The notes: generated by a model from the sequence alone, not told the origin. Positions 1-8,116 are shown, counted from the stretch's first letter. The stretch: 64,000 nt of DNA from Streptomyces sp. RB17 (GCF_009604455.1 NZ_WEGL01000003.1:825674-889673); one strand, 5' to 3'. Numbers and translations are program-made.

Positions 1-840
1 TCGATGACGGTCGAGGAGATCGTCACCGAGCGGCAGAAGCTCGCCGCCGAGGTGCTGGACACCTCCAAGGTGGAGATGGCCAAGATCGGCCTGATCGTGG
101 ACTCGCTGCAGATCCAGTCGATCGACGACGGCGACACGGGCTACATCGCCGCGATGTCCGCTCCGCACAAGGCGGCGATCCAGCGGCAGGCCCAGATCGC
201 CCAGGCCCAGGCCACCCAGGCCGCGGTCGAGAAGGAGCAGGAGGCGGCCCGTAAGCAGGCCGAGTACGCCCGGCAGACCGCCATCGTCAAGGCCGAGTAC
301 TCGGCCGAGGTGGACCGCGCCCAGGCGCAGGCCGCGCAGGCCGGACCGCTGGCGCAGGCCCACGCCCAGCAGGAGGTGCTCGCCGCCCAGACCGAGCTGG
401 CCGAACGCCAGGCCAAGCTGCGCCAGCAGCAGCTGGTGGCCGAGGTCGTGAGGCCCGCCGAGGCCGAGGCCGAGCGGGTCAGGATCCTCGCCGCCGCCGA
501 GGCCCAGCGCATGAAGATCCAGGCGGAGGCCGCGGCCTCCTACGACCGGGTCGCGCTCGACCGGATGCTGATCGACCAGCTCCCGCAGATCGTGAAGGAG
601 GCCGCCGGCGGCCTGGCCGGCGCCAACGTCAACGTCCTGAACGGCGCCGACGGCCTCGGCGAGATCGCCGCCGGCCTGGTGTCCCAGGGTCTGACGATCC
701 TCGACTCGGTCCGGCAGGGCCTGGGCCAGGACAAGGACGGCCAGGGCGGCCAGGGCACCAGGGGCGACGTCAACGGCCTGCTGCAGCTGCACTCCGGCAA
801 GGAGCGGAAGTCGGACGACGGTCCCGTGGACATGGACTAG
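1..840 (+). CDS. Flotillin-like SPFH protein, C-terminal part (5' end outside window)
   Basis: The reading frame is open from the first base, so this is the 3' part of a longer gene, about 279 visible residues. It opens with the tail of a flotillin core (EMAKIGLIVDSLQIQSIDD around residues 22-40). A long Ala/Gln/Glu-rich coiled coil follows (roughly residues 60-180), with the repeating AEAEAE pattern typical of flotillins. The rest is a Gly-rich stretch and a charged tail. Flotillins organise membrane microdomains and oligomerise through this coiled coil. The N-terminal membrane hairpin and SPFH domain must lie upstream. The stop overlaps the stop of the convergent reductase gene. The family call is firm; the exact membrane role is inferred. 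Confidence 0.88.
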   Translation, partial: SMTVEEIVTERQKLAAEVLDTSKVEMAKIGLIVDSLQIQSIDDGDTGYIAAMSAPHKAAIQRQAQIAQAQATQAAVEKEQEAARKQAEYARQTAIVKAEYSAEVDRAQAQAAQAGPLAQAHAQQEVLAAQTELAERQAKLRQQQLVAEVVRPAEAEAERVRILAAAEAQRMKIQAEAAASYDRVALDRMLIDQLPQIVKEAAGGLAGANVNVLNGADGLGEIAAGLVSQGLTILDSVRQGLGQDKDGQGGQGTRGDVNGLLQLHSGKERKSDDGPVDMD

Positions 841-1490
841 CGGTCTGCCGCCACGACCGTGATGTGGCGGTCCGGCCCCGGACGCTCCAGCTCGTCCAGC
901 ACCGCCACCGCCAGGTCCTCGGCGCTGACGCGGGACTCCCCGTCGGCGCCGAGGAGCAGGGTGTCGGTGCCGCGCCGGTAGCGGCCGGTGCGTTCGCCGG
1001 GTTCCAGTACGGCCGGCGGGCTCAGGTAGACCCAGTCGGCGCCGGTGTGGGCCTGGCAGGTGTGCAGTTGGGCGACGCCTGCGCGCGCCACGGCGCGGTA
1101 CGCGTCGGGCACGTACGCGGGGTTCTCGGCGACCGGCAGGTCCCGGTCGCCGGGGCTGCTCAGGGCGCCCGCGCCGCCGATCACGAGAACACGGGTGCCG
1201 GGCCGGGCGGCGGCGTCCAGCACCGCGCGGGTGGCGCCGACCAGGAACTCCTGGTCGGCGGGGGACGTCCGCACGGCCAGTACGACGGCGTCGGAGCCGG
1301 TCAGTGCCCGCTGTACGGCGTACGGGTCGGTCGCGTCCACCGCGACCGGCGTCACCTCAGGGTCGTCGCTCGCCGGCGGCTTCCGGGACAGCGCCAGCAC
1401 GCGGTGTCCGCGCCTCCTCGCCTCGCCGACCACTCGGCCGCCGACCATCCCGGTGGCTCCGAGGACGGCGATCGTCATGCCCTTCGGCAT
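837..1490 (-). CDS. NAD(P)H-binding NmrA-like/SDR family oxidoreductase
   Basis: A 217-residue Rossmann-fold protein. It starts with the dinucleotide-binding pattern AVLGATGMVGGRVV (GxxGxxG, residues about 8-21) and then has the typical atypical-SDR course: an acidic/neutral strand, DATDPYAVQRAL and VLVIGGAGAL. No Tyr-x-x-x-Lys catalytic pair is obvious, which fits the NAD(P)H-binding/NmrA-like group rather than a classical SDR. The ATG at 1490 has an AGGAGG-type ribosome site 9 bases upstream; a second in-frame ATG lies at 1478. It follows the EamA gene on the same strand and overlaps its 3' end, so the two are probably co-transcribed. The substrate is unknown. Confidence 0.85.
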   Translation of the reverse strand: MPKGMTIAVLGATGMVGGRVVGEARRRGHRVLALSRKPPASDDPEVTPVAVDATDPYAVQRALTGSDAVVLAVRTSPADQEFLVGATRAVLDAAARPGTRVLVIGGAGALSSPGDRDLPVAENPAYVPDAYRAVARAGVAQLHTCQAHTGADWVYLSPPAVLEPGERTGRYRRGTDTLLLGADGESRVSAEDLAVAVLDELERPGPDRHITVVAADR

Positions 1491-2382
1491 TGCGGAACTC
1501 CTCCTTCGTCTCGGTCTTCTTCCGTGCCGCCGGGCCGAGTTGCGCGGCCACCAGCGCGATCAGCGCCAGGGCGAAGCCCAGCGCCTGCGGCAGGCTCAGC
1601 GATTCGCCCTGCGCGATGCCAATGGCGGTCGCGACCAGCGGTGACAGCAGCACCAGCGGCGCGGACGCGGCGACCGGCAGCCCGCCGATCCCGCGGAACC
1701 ACAGCGTGTACGCGATCAGTCCGCCCATGCTGCCGAGCCACAGATAGCCGCCGGCGGCGCCCGCGTCGATCCGCTGCGGCACCCCCTCGACCGCGAGGGT
1801 GAGAGGGAGCAACAGCAGCCCGCCGACGGTCAGTTGCCAGCCGGCCAGGGTGAGCGGGCCGACGCCCGCAGGCCGGCCCCAGCGCTTGGTGAGGACGACC
1901 CCCGCGGCCATGGTGGCCGTGTGGCCGAGGCCGGCGAGCACGCCGACGGCGTCCAGCCGGGCCTGTGGTCCGAGCACGACGAGCCCGACGCCGAGCACGC
2001 CGAGCACGCCCCAGGTCAGCCGCCAGGCCGTGGGCCGGTCGTGCAGCAGCGCGAGGCCGAGGCCGGCGACCAGCAGCGGCTGGGCGGCGCCGAGGGTGGC
2101 GGCCACTCCGCCGGGCAGGCGTTCGGCAGCCACGAACAGCAACGGCATGGGGCCGATGTTGAGGACGCCGAGGACCACGGTCTTCCACCACCACTCCCCG
2201 CGCGGCAGCACCCGGGTGATCGCCAGCGCGAGCAGTCCGGCGGGCAGGGCCCGCATCAGGCCCGCGAACAGGGGGTGCCCGGGCGGGAGCAGCCGCGTGG
2301 TGACCACATAGGTGGTGCCCCAGGACGCGGGGGCGAGCGCGGTCAGCAGGACGGTCGCCGCCTGGGCCTTGTACCGGTGCAT
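1357..2382 (-). CDS. EamA/DMT-family exporter
   Basis: About 341 residues with ten hydrophobic segments arranged as two five-helix EamA repeats, including PASWGTTYVVTTRLLPPGHP near residue 18 and a second repeat from about residue 145. This is the drug/metabolite transporter layout, and the likely role is efflux of a small molecule across the cytoplasmic membrane. The start at 2382 places MHRYKAQ just before the first helix; the open frame upstream of it is antisense to the LysR gene and not credible. The hydrophobic core ends near 1500, and the last 45 or so residues are Arg-rich and run 134 bases into the next gene. It is divergent from a LysR regulator, which probably controls it. Confidence 0.85.
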   Translation of the reverse strand: MHRYKAQAATVLLTALAPASWGTTYVVTTRLLPPGHPLFAGLMRALPAGLLALAITRVLPRGEWWWKTVVLGVLNIGPMPLLFVAAERLPGGVAATLGAAQPLLVAGLGLALLHDRPTAWRLTWGVLGVLGVGLVVLGPQARLDAVGVLAGLGHTATMAAGVVLTKRWGRPAGVGPLTLAGWQLTVGGLLLLPLTLAVEGVPQRIDAGAAGGYLWLGSMGGLIAYTLWFRGIGGLPVAASAPLVLLSPLVATAIGIAQGESLSLPQALGFALALIALVAAQLGPAARKKTETKEEFRNAEGHDDRRPRSHRDGRRPSGRRGEEARTPRAGAVPEAAGERRP

Positions 2383-2405
2383 GGGGGAAGTGTCGGCCGG
2401 GCACC

Positions 2406-2442
2406 ACCATGATTCCAAAGCATGGTTGTCATCGCAGCCATG
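2406..2442. promoter_or_regulatory. Candidate LysR operator with nested inverted repeats
   Basis: The 78-base gap between the EamA and LysR genes holds a perfect inverted repeat ACCATG-N9-CATGGT (2406-2426). A second repeat, CATGG-N12-CCATG (2421-2442), shares one arm with it. LysR regulators usually bind interrupted dyads (T-N11-A type) in exactly this kind of divergent promoter. The position and symmetry are seen; the regulator assignment is inferred. Confidence 0.5.
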
Positions 2443-2460
2443 AACCAGCACGATTGATCC

Positions 2461-3360
2461 GTGGACCTTCAGCAGCTGCGGTACGTCGTCGCCGTCGCCG
2501 ACACCCTCAACTTCACCCGTGCCGCGGAGCGGTGTCAGGTGGTGCAGTCCGCGCTGAGCCACCGGATCGCCGCGCTGGAGCGGGAGTTGGGGGTGCGGCT
2601 GTTCGCCCGGTCCAGCCGCCGGGTGGAACTGACCGGCGCCGGCGCGGCGTTCCTCGTGGGCGCGCGCGAATGCCTGGCGGCCGCCGACCGCGCGGTCGCG
2701 GACGCCGCCGCCGCGACCGGCGTGGTGCGCGGGCGGCTGGCGGTCGGCGTGATCGTGACCACGGCAGCCGTCGACGTACCCGACCTGCTGCAGCGGTACC
2801 GTGCCCGGCATCCGGAGGTCAGCGTCGTGCTGCGGTCCGGACGCAGTGACGAGATGGCGGCGGCGATCCGCGCCGGGGAGCTGGACATCGCCTTCCTGGG
2901 CCTGCCGGAGGGTGAGCGGCCGGCCGGTGTGGAGACCGTCGTGCTCGATCACGACCGGCATGTCCTGGTGGTGTCGGCCGGGCACCGGCTGGCGGGCGCC
3001 GCCCGGGTCACGCTGGCGGAGATCGCCGGCGAGACGTTCGTGGACTTCGTGGCCGGGACGCCCGCCCGCGCCCAGTCCGACCGGGCGTTCGCCGCCGCGG
3101 GTCTGTCCCGTGACGTGGCGTACGAGGCGGGCGTCGTGGAGCTGATCACCCGGCTGATCGGGCGCGGGCTCGGCATCGCCCTGCTGCCGTCGGCGTTCAT
3201 CCGGCCGCTCGCCGCGGACGATCCCCGGCTGGCCCTGGTCCCGGTGGTCGACGGACCACGGCGGCTCGAGTACCTGGCGTGGAGCCGGTTCAATCCGAGC
3301 CCGGCGACCCGCGCGATGCTGGAGGTCCTCGGGGTCAGACACCCGCCGGCGGGCTCCTGA
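2461..3360 (+). CDS. LysR-family transcriptional regulator
   Basis: A 299-residue protein of normal LysR length. The N-terminal winged helix-turn-helix is clear (MDLQQLRYVVAVADTLNF, then AAERCQVVQSALSHRIAALE near residues 20-40). It is followed by a periplasmic-binding-like effector domain (GVIVTTAAVDVPDLLQRYRA from about residue 95). The gene starts at GTG 2461 with little ribosome-binding sequence ahead. It is divergent from the EamA exporter, so it most likely regulates that gene and itself. The last codons and stop lie inside the first unit of the 71-base tandem repeat, so its C-terminus may have been altered by repeat growth. Confidence 0.92.
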   Translation: MDLQQLRYVVAVADTLNFTRAAERCQVVQSALSHRIAALERELGVRLFARSSRRVELTGAGAAFLVGARECLAAADRAVADAAAATGVVRGRLAVGVIVTTAAVDVPDLLQRYRARHPEVSVVLRSGRSDEMAAAIRAGELDIAFLGLPEGERPAGVETVVLDHDRHVLVVSAGHRLAGAARVTLAEIAGETFVDFVAGTPARAQSDRAFAAAGLSRDVAYEAGVVELITRLIGRGLGIALLPSAFIRPLAADDPRLALVPVVDGPRRLEYLAWSRFNPSPATRAMLEVLGVRHPPAGS

Positions 3361-3614
3361 CCGGGTCCGGCACCGCACCAGCCAGCAGGCGCAGGGCCGC
3401 AGGGGTCAGACAGCCACCGACGCGCTCCCGACCGGATCCGGCACCGCACCAGCCAGCAGACGCAGGGCCGCAGGGGTCAGACAGCCACCGACGCGCTCCC
3501 GACCGGATCCGGCGCCGCACCAGCCAGCAGACGCAGGGCCGCAGGGGTCAGACAGCCACCGGCGCGCTCCCGACCGGGTCCGGCGCCGCACCGGCCAGCA
3601 GGCGCAGGGCCGCG
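3331..3614. repeat. Four tandem 71-base units at the convergent 3' ends
   Basis: Units begin at GGGGTCAGACA at 3331, 3402, 3473 and 3544, exactly 71 bases apart. Units 2 and 3 are nearly identical and units 1 and 4 more diverged. Unit 1 contains the LysR stop and unit 4 contains the stop of the minus-strand regulator. Read on the minus strand, each unit encodes a version of its last residues (LLAGAxPDPVGSAxVAV) followed by a stop. The array therefore looks like duplication of the 3' end of the regulator gene. Confidence 0.9.
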
Positions 3615-4429
3615 TCGGACGGGGAGCCGGGCTCGGCCGTGTAGGCGATGAGACGCTGCCCCGAGGCGCCGGGCAGGCACAGGTTCTCGAAGCTCAGCTC
3701 CAGTGTGCCGACCGCCGGATGGTGCAGGGTCTTGGCGCCCGAGGTGCAGGTGCGGACCGGGTGCCGGGCCCAGAGCGCGGCGAACTCGCGGCTCTGGATG
3801 GACAGTTGCCCGATCAGTTCGGCCAGGGCTCGGTCGTCGGAGTGCCGGCCCGCGACCAGGCGCAGGGAGGCGACCGCGAGCAGCGCCTCCTCCTTCCGGT
3901 CGGCGTACAGGTCCCGGTACCGCTCGTCCAGGAACAGCATGCGGATCAGGTTGGGGCGCTCGCCGGGGGTGTCCGGGGCCTCCCAGGACAGATGCGGGGC
4001 GAGCAGGGCACGGCCGAGCCGGTTCCAGGCGAGGACGTCACCGCGCCGGTCCAGGATGAGCGCGGGGACGTCCGTCATGGCCGCGAGCAGCTGCCGGGCC
4101 GAGGCGGTCGCCCGTTCCGCGCGGGGTACGGCGGCGGGGCGGCGGGCGCCTGCGGGGCGGGCCAGGTCCCTGAGGTGGGCGGTCTCGTCCTCGCTGAGCC
4201 GCAGGGTGCGGGCGATCGCCTCCAGCACGGAGTCGGAGACGCCGGCCGCGCGTCCCTGTTCGAGGCGGGTGTAGTGGGTGATGCTGACCCCGGCGAGCAG
4301 GGCCAGCTCCTCGCGGCGCAGCCCGGCCACCCGGCGACGGCTCGGCGCGGTCGCGAGCCCGACGTCCTCCGGCCGCAGCGCGGCCCGGCGGGACTTCAGG
4401 AAGTCCCCCAGCTCGGACGGGGCGTCCAT
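3548..4429 (-). CDS. Helix-turn-helix regulator with MmyB-like ligand-binding domain
   Basis: A 293-residue protein with an N-terminal XRE-type helix-turn-helix (VAGLRREELALLAGVSITHY, about residues 33-52). The MmyB-like sensor domain follows (DVLAWNRLGRALL, then RDLYADRKEEALLAVASLRL). MmyB-type regulators generally bind a small hydrophobic ligand and repress an adjacent exporter or reductase. The gene is divergent from an MFS transporter across a gap containing a 15-base palindrome, the most likely operator. The end of the coding sequence lies in the last unit of the 71-base tandem repeat, so the final residues are repeat-derived. Confidence 0.9.
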   Translation of the reverse strand: MDAPSELGDFLKSRRAALRPEDVGLATAPSRRRVAGLRREELALLAGVSITHYTRLEQGRAAGVSDSVLEAIARTLRLSEDETAHLRDLARPAGARRPAAVPRAERATASARQLLAAMTDVPALILDRRGDVLAWNRLGRALLAPHLSWEAPDTPGERPNLIRMLFLDERYRDLYADRKEEALLAVASLRLVAGRHSDDRALAELIGQLSIQSREFAALWARHPVRTCTSGAKTLHHPAVGTLELSFENLCLPGASGQRLIAYTAEPGSPSDAALRLLAGAAPDPVGSAPVAV

Positions 4430-4556
4430 CGGTGCCTCCCGGATGTCGGGCGTGCCCTGGTCGTGCGGGTCGCGTCGGTTTCGGTGTGCTGCGCGGTGAC
4501 GCCGGTCGCGGTGCGGCCGTTCCCCATCATGCCCGTCGGGACGAGTGGCCGGGAGC

Positions 4557-4589
4557 CGTGAGGGTGGTCATGCGATGACCACCCTCACG
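4557..4589. promoter_or_regulatory. Perfect 15-base palindrome between regulator and MFS pump
   Basis: CGTGAGGGTGGTCAT (4557-4571) is followed by GCG and then by its exact reverse complement (4575-4589). It sits about 127 bases from the regulator start and 88 from the pump start. It lacks a downstream T-run and lies between divergent genes, which argues for an operator rather than a terminator. Confidence 0.65.
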
Positions 4590-4677
4590 TCGGCCCGTCA
4601 GCGGACGGTTCTGGCTGGGGCGGCCGGGCCGGGCGAGTCTCGTTCTCCGCAACCCCTGTCGGAGAAAGGACCACGTC

Positions 4678-6096
4678 ATGTCCACCCTCGCCGGGCAACG
4701 GGCGGGCACCGCCGCCCCCACCGTCCTCACCCCTCGCCTCCGCCTGGTGCTGGTGGTGCTGCTCGCGGCCCAGTTCATGCTGGCCGTGGACTTCTCGATC
4801 CTGAACGTGGCGCTGCCGGTGATCGGCGCGGGTCTGGGCTTCCCGCTGGCGCGTCTGCAGTGGATCGGCACCTCGTTCGCGCTGTGCGCGGCCGGGTTCA
4901 CCCTGCTGTCCGGGCGGGTCGCGGACCTGTTCGGCCGCCGTCGGCTGTTCCTCGGCGGGCTGGTGGTCCTCGGCGCGGCCTCGCTGGCGGGCGGGCTGGC
5001 ACAGAGCCCCGAGGTGCTGATCGCGGCCCGCGTGTTCCAGGGCCTGGCCACGGCCGCGGTGACCCCGGCGGGCCTGTCGCTGCTGACCACGTCCTTCCCC
5101 GAGGGCCCGCTGCGGGAGAAGGCGCTCGGTCTCAACGGGGCGCTGATGTCGGCCGGTTTCACCACCGGCGCGATCCTCGGCGGGCTGCTGACGGACCTGC
5201 TGTCCTGGCGGTGGTCGTTCTTCATCAACGTGCCGGTCGCCCTCGCCGTCCTGCTGGTCGCGCCCGCCGTCGTCGCCGAGTCCCGGCCCGAGACGCGGCC
5301 GAGGCTGGACGTGCCGGGCGCCGTCACCGTCACGCTCGGTCTGCTGGCCGTCGTCCTCGGTCTCACCCAGGCCGGCGAACACGGCTGGGGCTCGCCCGCG
5401 GCCCTGCTGCCGCTGGCCGCCGGGGTGCTCCTGCTGCTCGTCTTCCGGGCCGTCGAACGCCGGGTGCCGGAGCCGCTGGTGCCGCTCGGTGTACTCGGCA
5501 GGCGGACGGTGGCCTGGGGCAATGTCGCCGGACTGATCGCGTTCGTCACGGAGACGTCCCTGGTGTTCCTGCTGACCCTCTACCTCCAGGAGGTGCTCGG
5601 CTTCTCCCCGCTGGCCGCCGGGCTGTCGTTCGGGGTGCTGGGCATCGGCACGGTCGTCGGCGGCGCGATCGCCCCGCGGGTCATCGGGCGGACCGGCGCG
5701 ACGGCCGCGCTGGTCGCCGGCGGGCTCGTCCAGGCGGTGTTCACGGCGGCCCTGCTCGGCCTCGGCACCGGCCGTTCCTCGCTCTGGCTGCTGCTGGCCG
5801 CCACGTTCGCCGGGGGTGTGGGCAACATGCTGGTGATCGTCGGCTTCATGGTCACGGCGACGTCCGGTGTGGCCGACGGCGAGCAGGGGCTGGCCACCGG
5901 GTTGGCCACGATGACCCAGCAGATCGGGATCACCATGGGCACGCCGGTGATGAGCGCCGTCGCCACGGCCGCCATGTCCGGCGCGGGCGCCGCGGGTGTG
6001 CTTGCCGGACTGAAGACCGCGATCGCCGTGAACGCGGGTCTGGTCCTGCTCGGTGCCCTGGCCGCAGGGGTGTTCCTGCGGCGGCGGGTGCGCTGA
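4678..6096 (+). CDS. MFS transporter, DHA2 type (14 helices)
   Basis: A 472-residue integral membrane protein with about 14 hydrophobic helices. The first helix carries QFMLAVDFSILNVALPVI, the typical DHA2 drug:proton antiporter start, and the loop after helix 2 has the MFS signature GRVADLFGRRRLFLGG (about residues 79-94). Such proteins expel drugs or pigments using the proton gradient. The ATG at 4678 follows a GGAGAAAGG ribosome site. The gene is divergent from the MmyB-like regulator, so it is probably induced when that regulator binds ligand. The substrate cannot be read from the sequence. Confidence 0.93.
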   Translation: MSTLAGQRAGTAAPTVLTPRLRLVLVVLLAAQFMLAVDFSILNVALPVIGAGLGFPLARLQWIGTSFALCAAGFTLLSGRVADLFGRRRLFLGGLVVLGAASLAGGLAQSPEVLIAARVFQGLATAAVTPAGLSLLTTSFPEGPLREKALGLNGALMSAGFTTGAILGGLLTDLLSWRWSFFINVPVALAVLLVAPAVVAESRPETRPRLDVPGAVTVTLGLLAVVLGLTQAGEHGWGSPAALLPLAAGVLLLLVFRAVERRVPEPLVPLGVLGRRTVAWGNVAGLIAFVTETSLVFLLTLYLQEVLGFSPLAAGLSFGVLGIGTVVGGAIAPRVIGRTGATAALVAGGLVQAVFTAALLGLGTGRSSLWLLLAATFAGGVGNMLVIVGFMVTATSGVADGEQGLATGLATMTQQIGITMGTPVMSAVATAAMSGAGAAGVLAGLKTAIAVNAGLVLLGALAAGVFLRRRVR

Positions 6097-6238
6097 GCGG
6101 CGGCCGCCTCCGCGCCGGCGCCCGAGGAGTTCCCGCTCATGGCCGAGACCGCGGCGCACGCCCGACGGATCGACGTCGAGCGGGACTCCTCCGGCGGCCT
6201 TACTGCCGTGCGGCCCGGCGCCCTGAGCGTCTCCCGGC

Positions 6239-7015
6239 TCAGTCCAGCTGGAGCCGGTCCGCCAGTCCCGCCTCCTCGAACGCCGCCACCACGTCGTCGC
6301 GGGTCTCGGTGAAGTGGGCCCAGCTGTCGCAGTGCGCCGGGACCACCCGGCGGGCGGCGAGCAGCCGGGCGGCGGTGGCCGTGCCCTCGCCGTCGAGGAC
6401 GAGGAGGGCGTCGTCGAGGACGGGCATCCGGGGTGCGCCGGCGAAGAGGACGGCGGTGTCGACCGGGGCGTACCGGTCGGCGATCTCCTGGACCAGTTCC
6501 AGGGAGGCGTTGTCGCCACTGACGTAGACGCCGGGCAGGTCGGTGGAGGTCAGCAGGAAGCCGGTGACCTCGCCGACGAGCGGCTCGGAGCCCTTGGGGC
6601 CGTGCAGGGCCGGGGCGGCGGTCACGGTGACCGCGCCGCCGTCGGGGCGGGGCAGGTCGACGGACTGCCAGGGGGTGAGCGGCTCGGTGGTGCCGCCGAG
6701 CCGGGCGGCCGCCGCCGGGGTGGTGAGGGTGCGCGGGGTGGCGGCGAGCACGGCCCGGCCGGAGTGGTCGAGGTTGTCGGCGTGCTGGTCGTGCGAGAGC
6801 AGGACGACGTCCACCGGGCCGAGCTCGGCGGCACTCGTGCGGGGCGGGGCGGTCTTGGTGAGGGTGCGGCCGCTGGGGGACGGGTAGTCGCCGGGGTCGT
6901 CGAAGGTGGGGTCGGTGAGGAAACGGAGTCCGCCGTACTCGATGAGGACGGTGGGGCCGCCGAGGACGCGAACGGGAATCAGCTCACCGGAATCATCGGA
7001 GCGGGCAGCAGCCAT
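6239..7015 (-). CDS. Metallo-beta-lactamase-fold hydrolase (UlaG/YtnP-like)
   Basis: About 258 residues. The fold shows as TVLIEYGGLRFLTDPTFDDPG near residue 20, the metal motif SHDQHADNLDHSG (about residues 84-96) and a later GDN segment (YVSGDNASLE). The usual HxHxDH motif is modified here, with Asn where the last His is expected. The start at 7015 (MAAARSDD) is preferred over an upstream ATG at 7048, which would overlap the operator; a GAGGTG ribosome site precedes it. It is divergent from the CGNR regulator and shares its promoter region. The substrate is unknown. Confidence 0.85.
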   Translation of the reverse strand: MAAARSDDSGELIPVRVLGGPTVLIEYGGLRFLTDPTFDDPGDYPSPSGRTLTKTAPPRTSAAELGPVDVVLLSHDQHADNLDHSGRAVLAATPRTLTTPAAAARLGGTTEPLTPWQSVDLPRPDGGAVTVTAAPALHGPKGSEPLVGEVTGFLLTSTDLPGVYVSGDNASLELVQEIADRYAPVDTAVLFAGAPRMPVLDDALLVLDGEGTATAARLLAARRVVPAHCDSWAHFTETRDDVVAAFEEAGLADRLQLD

Positions 7016-7026
7016 GGCGGTACACC

Positions 7027-7079
7027 TCACGGATAGAAGGATTGTCATCCGTGATGGACGCTACCGGTCTCTCACGGAT
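7027..7079. promoter_or_regulatory. Three TCACGGAT boxes in a divergent promoter
   Basis: TCACGGAT at 7027-7034 and its exact inverse ATCCGTGA at 7047-7054 form a dyad with a 12-base spacer. A third copy in direct orientation lies at 7072-7079. All three sit in the 80-base gap between the metallo-hydrolase and the CGNR gene and bracket a possible TTGTCA -35 element (7042-7047). The likely binder is the CGNR protein. Confidence 0.6.
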
Positions 7080-7095
7080 GAGGGCAAGCCGTACC

Positions 7096-7719
7096 ATGAG
7101 AACCATGAGTCGAGTGACCCCCGTCGAACAGAGCGCGGAGCCGGCCCTGCCGCCCGCGCCCGGCGCCGCCCAACACCCCGCCCTCGACCTGGCCAACAGC
7201 GCGCTGGTCCTGCCGGGCGGACAGCGGGCGGACCTGCTCGACACGCCCGGCGCGGCCCAGCGCTGGCTGGTGGACCGCGGCCTCGCCCCGGCCGACGCCG
7301 AACTGCGCGACACATGCGCGAGCCGACTGCGCTCCCTGCGCGAGCGGATCCGCCCCCTGCTCGCGTCCCGCATCGAGGGCCGCCCCGCCCCCGCCGACGC
7401 CCTCGCCGCCGTCAACGAGGCCCTCACCCTCGTCCCGGCCGCCCTGCTGCTGCAGTGGTCGCCCGAGCACGGCCTGTACCGTTCGACGGCCCACCCCACC
7501 ACCCAGATCGTCGAGCACGCCCTGGCCACCCTCGCCGCCGACGCCGCCGAACTGCTCACCGGCCCCGACGCCGACCGCCTCACCGCCTGCGGCTCGGCGC
7601 CCTGCAACCGTTACCTGCTCCGCCACGGCCGCCGCCACTGGTGCTCCACCCGCTGCGGCGACCGCGCCCGCGCGGCCCGCGCCTACGCCCGCCGGACGGG
7701 GCGTACCGAGGAGGACTGA
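7096..7719 (+). CDS. ABATE/CGNR zinc-finger transcriptional regulator
   Basis: About 207 residues. The N-terminal ABATE-like domain begins at PALDLANSALVLPGGQRADLL. The C-terminal CGNR-type zinc finger reads CGSAPCNRYLLRHGRRHWCS and then TRCGDRARAARAYARR. Four cysteines are spaced as expected, but the eponymous CGNR is CGDR here. The ATG at 7096 is preferred because a GAGGG element lies about 11 bases upstream; an ATG at 7105 is also possible. These proteins act as DNA-binding regulators, usually of a neighbouring gene, here the divergent metallo-hydrolase. The ligand is unknown. Confidence 0.85.
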   Translation: MRTMSRVTPVEQSAEPALPPAPGAAQHPALDLANSALVLPGGQRADLLDTPGAAQRWLVDRGLAPADAELRDTCASRLRSLRERIRPLLASRIEGRPAPADALAAVNEALTLVPAALLLQWSPEHGLYRSTAHPTTQIVEHALATLAADAAELLTGPDADRLTACGSAPCNRYLLRHGRRHWCSTRCGDRARAARAYARRTGRTEED

Positions 7720-7767
7720 GCGAAACCGGCCGGAGACCCGCCACGCCGTCGTCAGCACCCCCGGCGG

Positions 7768-7786
7768 ACCCTACGTATTGTAGGTT
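7768..7786 (+). promoter_or_regulatory. Candidate operator, copy 1 (ACCCTAC-N5-GTAGGTT)
   Basis: An imperfect 19-base dyad about 55 bases before the small membrane protein start. A TAGGTT -10-like hexamer lies in its right half. It matches the dyad at 8192-8210 at 14 of 19 positions. Confidence 0.5.
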
Positions 7787-7840
7787 CCCAACCGCCAGCG
7801 GTCGCAGGGCTGTTCATTCGTCTGTTCATCGGGGGATCCC

Positions 7841-8116
7841 ATGCAGGGCACGGAAACGAAAGCCGGCGGGGAGGTCTGTGTGCGCAGTCTGGCGCCGACC
7901 CTGATCCTGCTGGCCGTCAGTCTTCTCGTCGCCGCCGTCGGCGTGTACGAGCTGTGCGGGTTCGGGCTGCACAGCCTCGACCGGCGGCCGCATCTGTTCA
8001 GCGACGGCCTCGCGACCGGCGGGGTGATCGTCGCCGTGGTCGCGGCCGGCGCGGCGGTCGGCAACCTGGCCTGGCACCTGGCGGCGGCCCGGCGCGGCGA
8101 GGGAAGCGCCGGGTAA
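7841..8116 (+). CDS. Small two-helix membrane protein, unknown function
   Basis: A 91-residue protein with two predicted membrane helices (TLILLAVSLLVAAVGVYEL, about residues 20-38, and GVIVAVVAAGAAVGNLAW, about 61-78) and short charged ends. I recognise no family. The start ATG at 7841 has only a purine-rich stretch ahead; a GTG in front of RSLAPT is an alternative. It lies upstream of the DUF2156 gene on the same strand and shares a similar operator with it, which suggests co-regulation in envelope function. Confidence 0.65.
   Translation: MQGTETKAGGEVCVRSLAPTLILLAVSLLVAAVGVYELCGFGLHSLDRRPHLFSDGLATGGVIVAVVAAGAAVGNLAWHLAAARRGEGSAG

Noticed and set aside
1357..3378. 673-codon minus-strand frame covering EamA and all of LysR
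   Set aside because: Only residues after the ATG at 2382 have membrane-protein character. The upstream half is antisense to a convincing LysR gene.
3331..3614. CRISPR array from regularly spaced repeats
   Set aside because: The 71-base units are contiguous without unique spacers and contain protein-coding ends; no cas genes are present.
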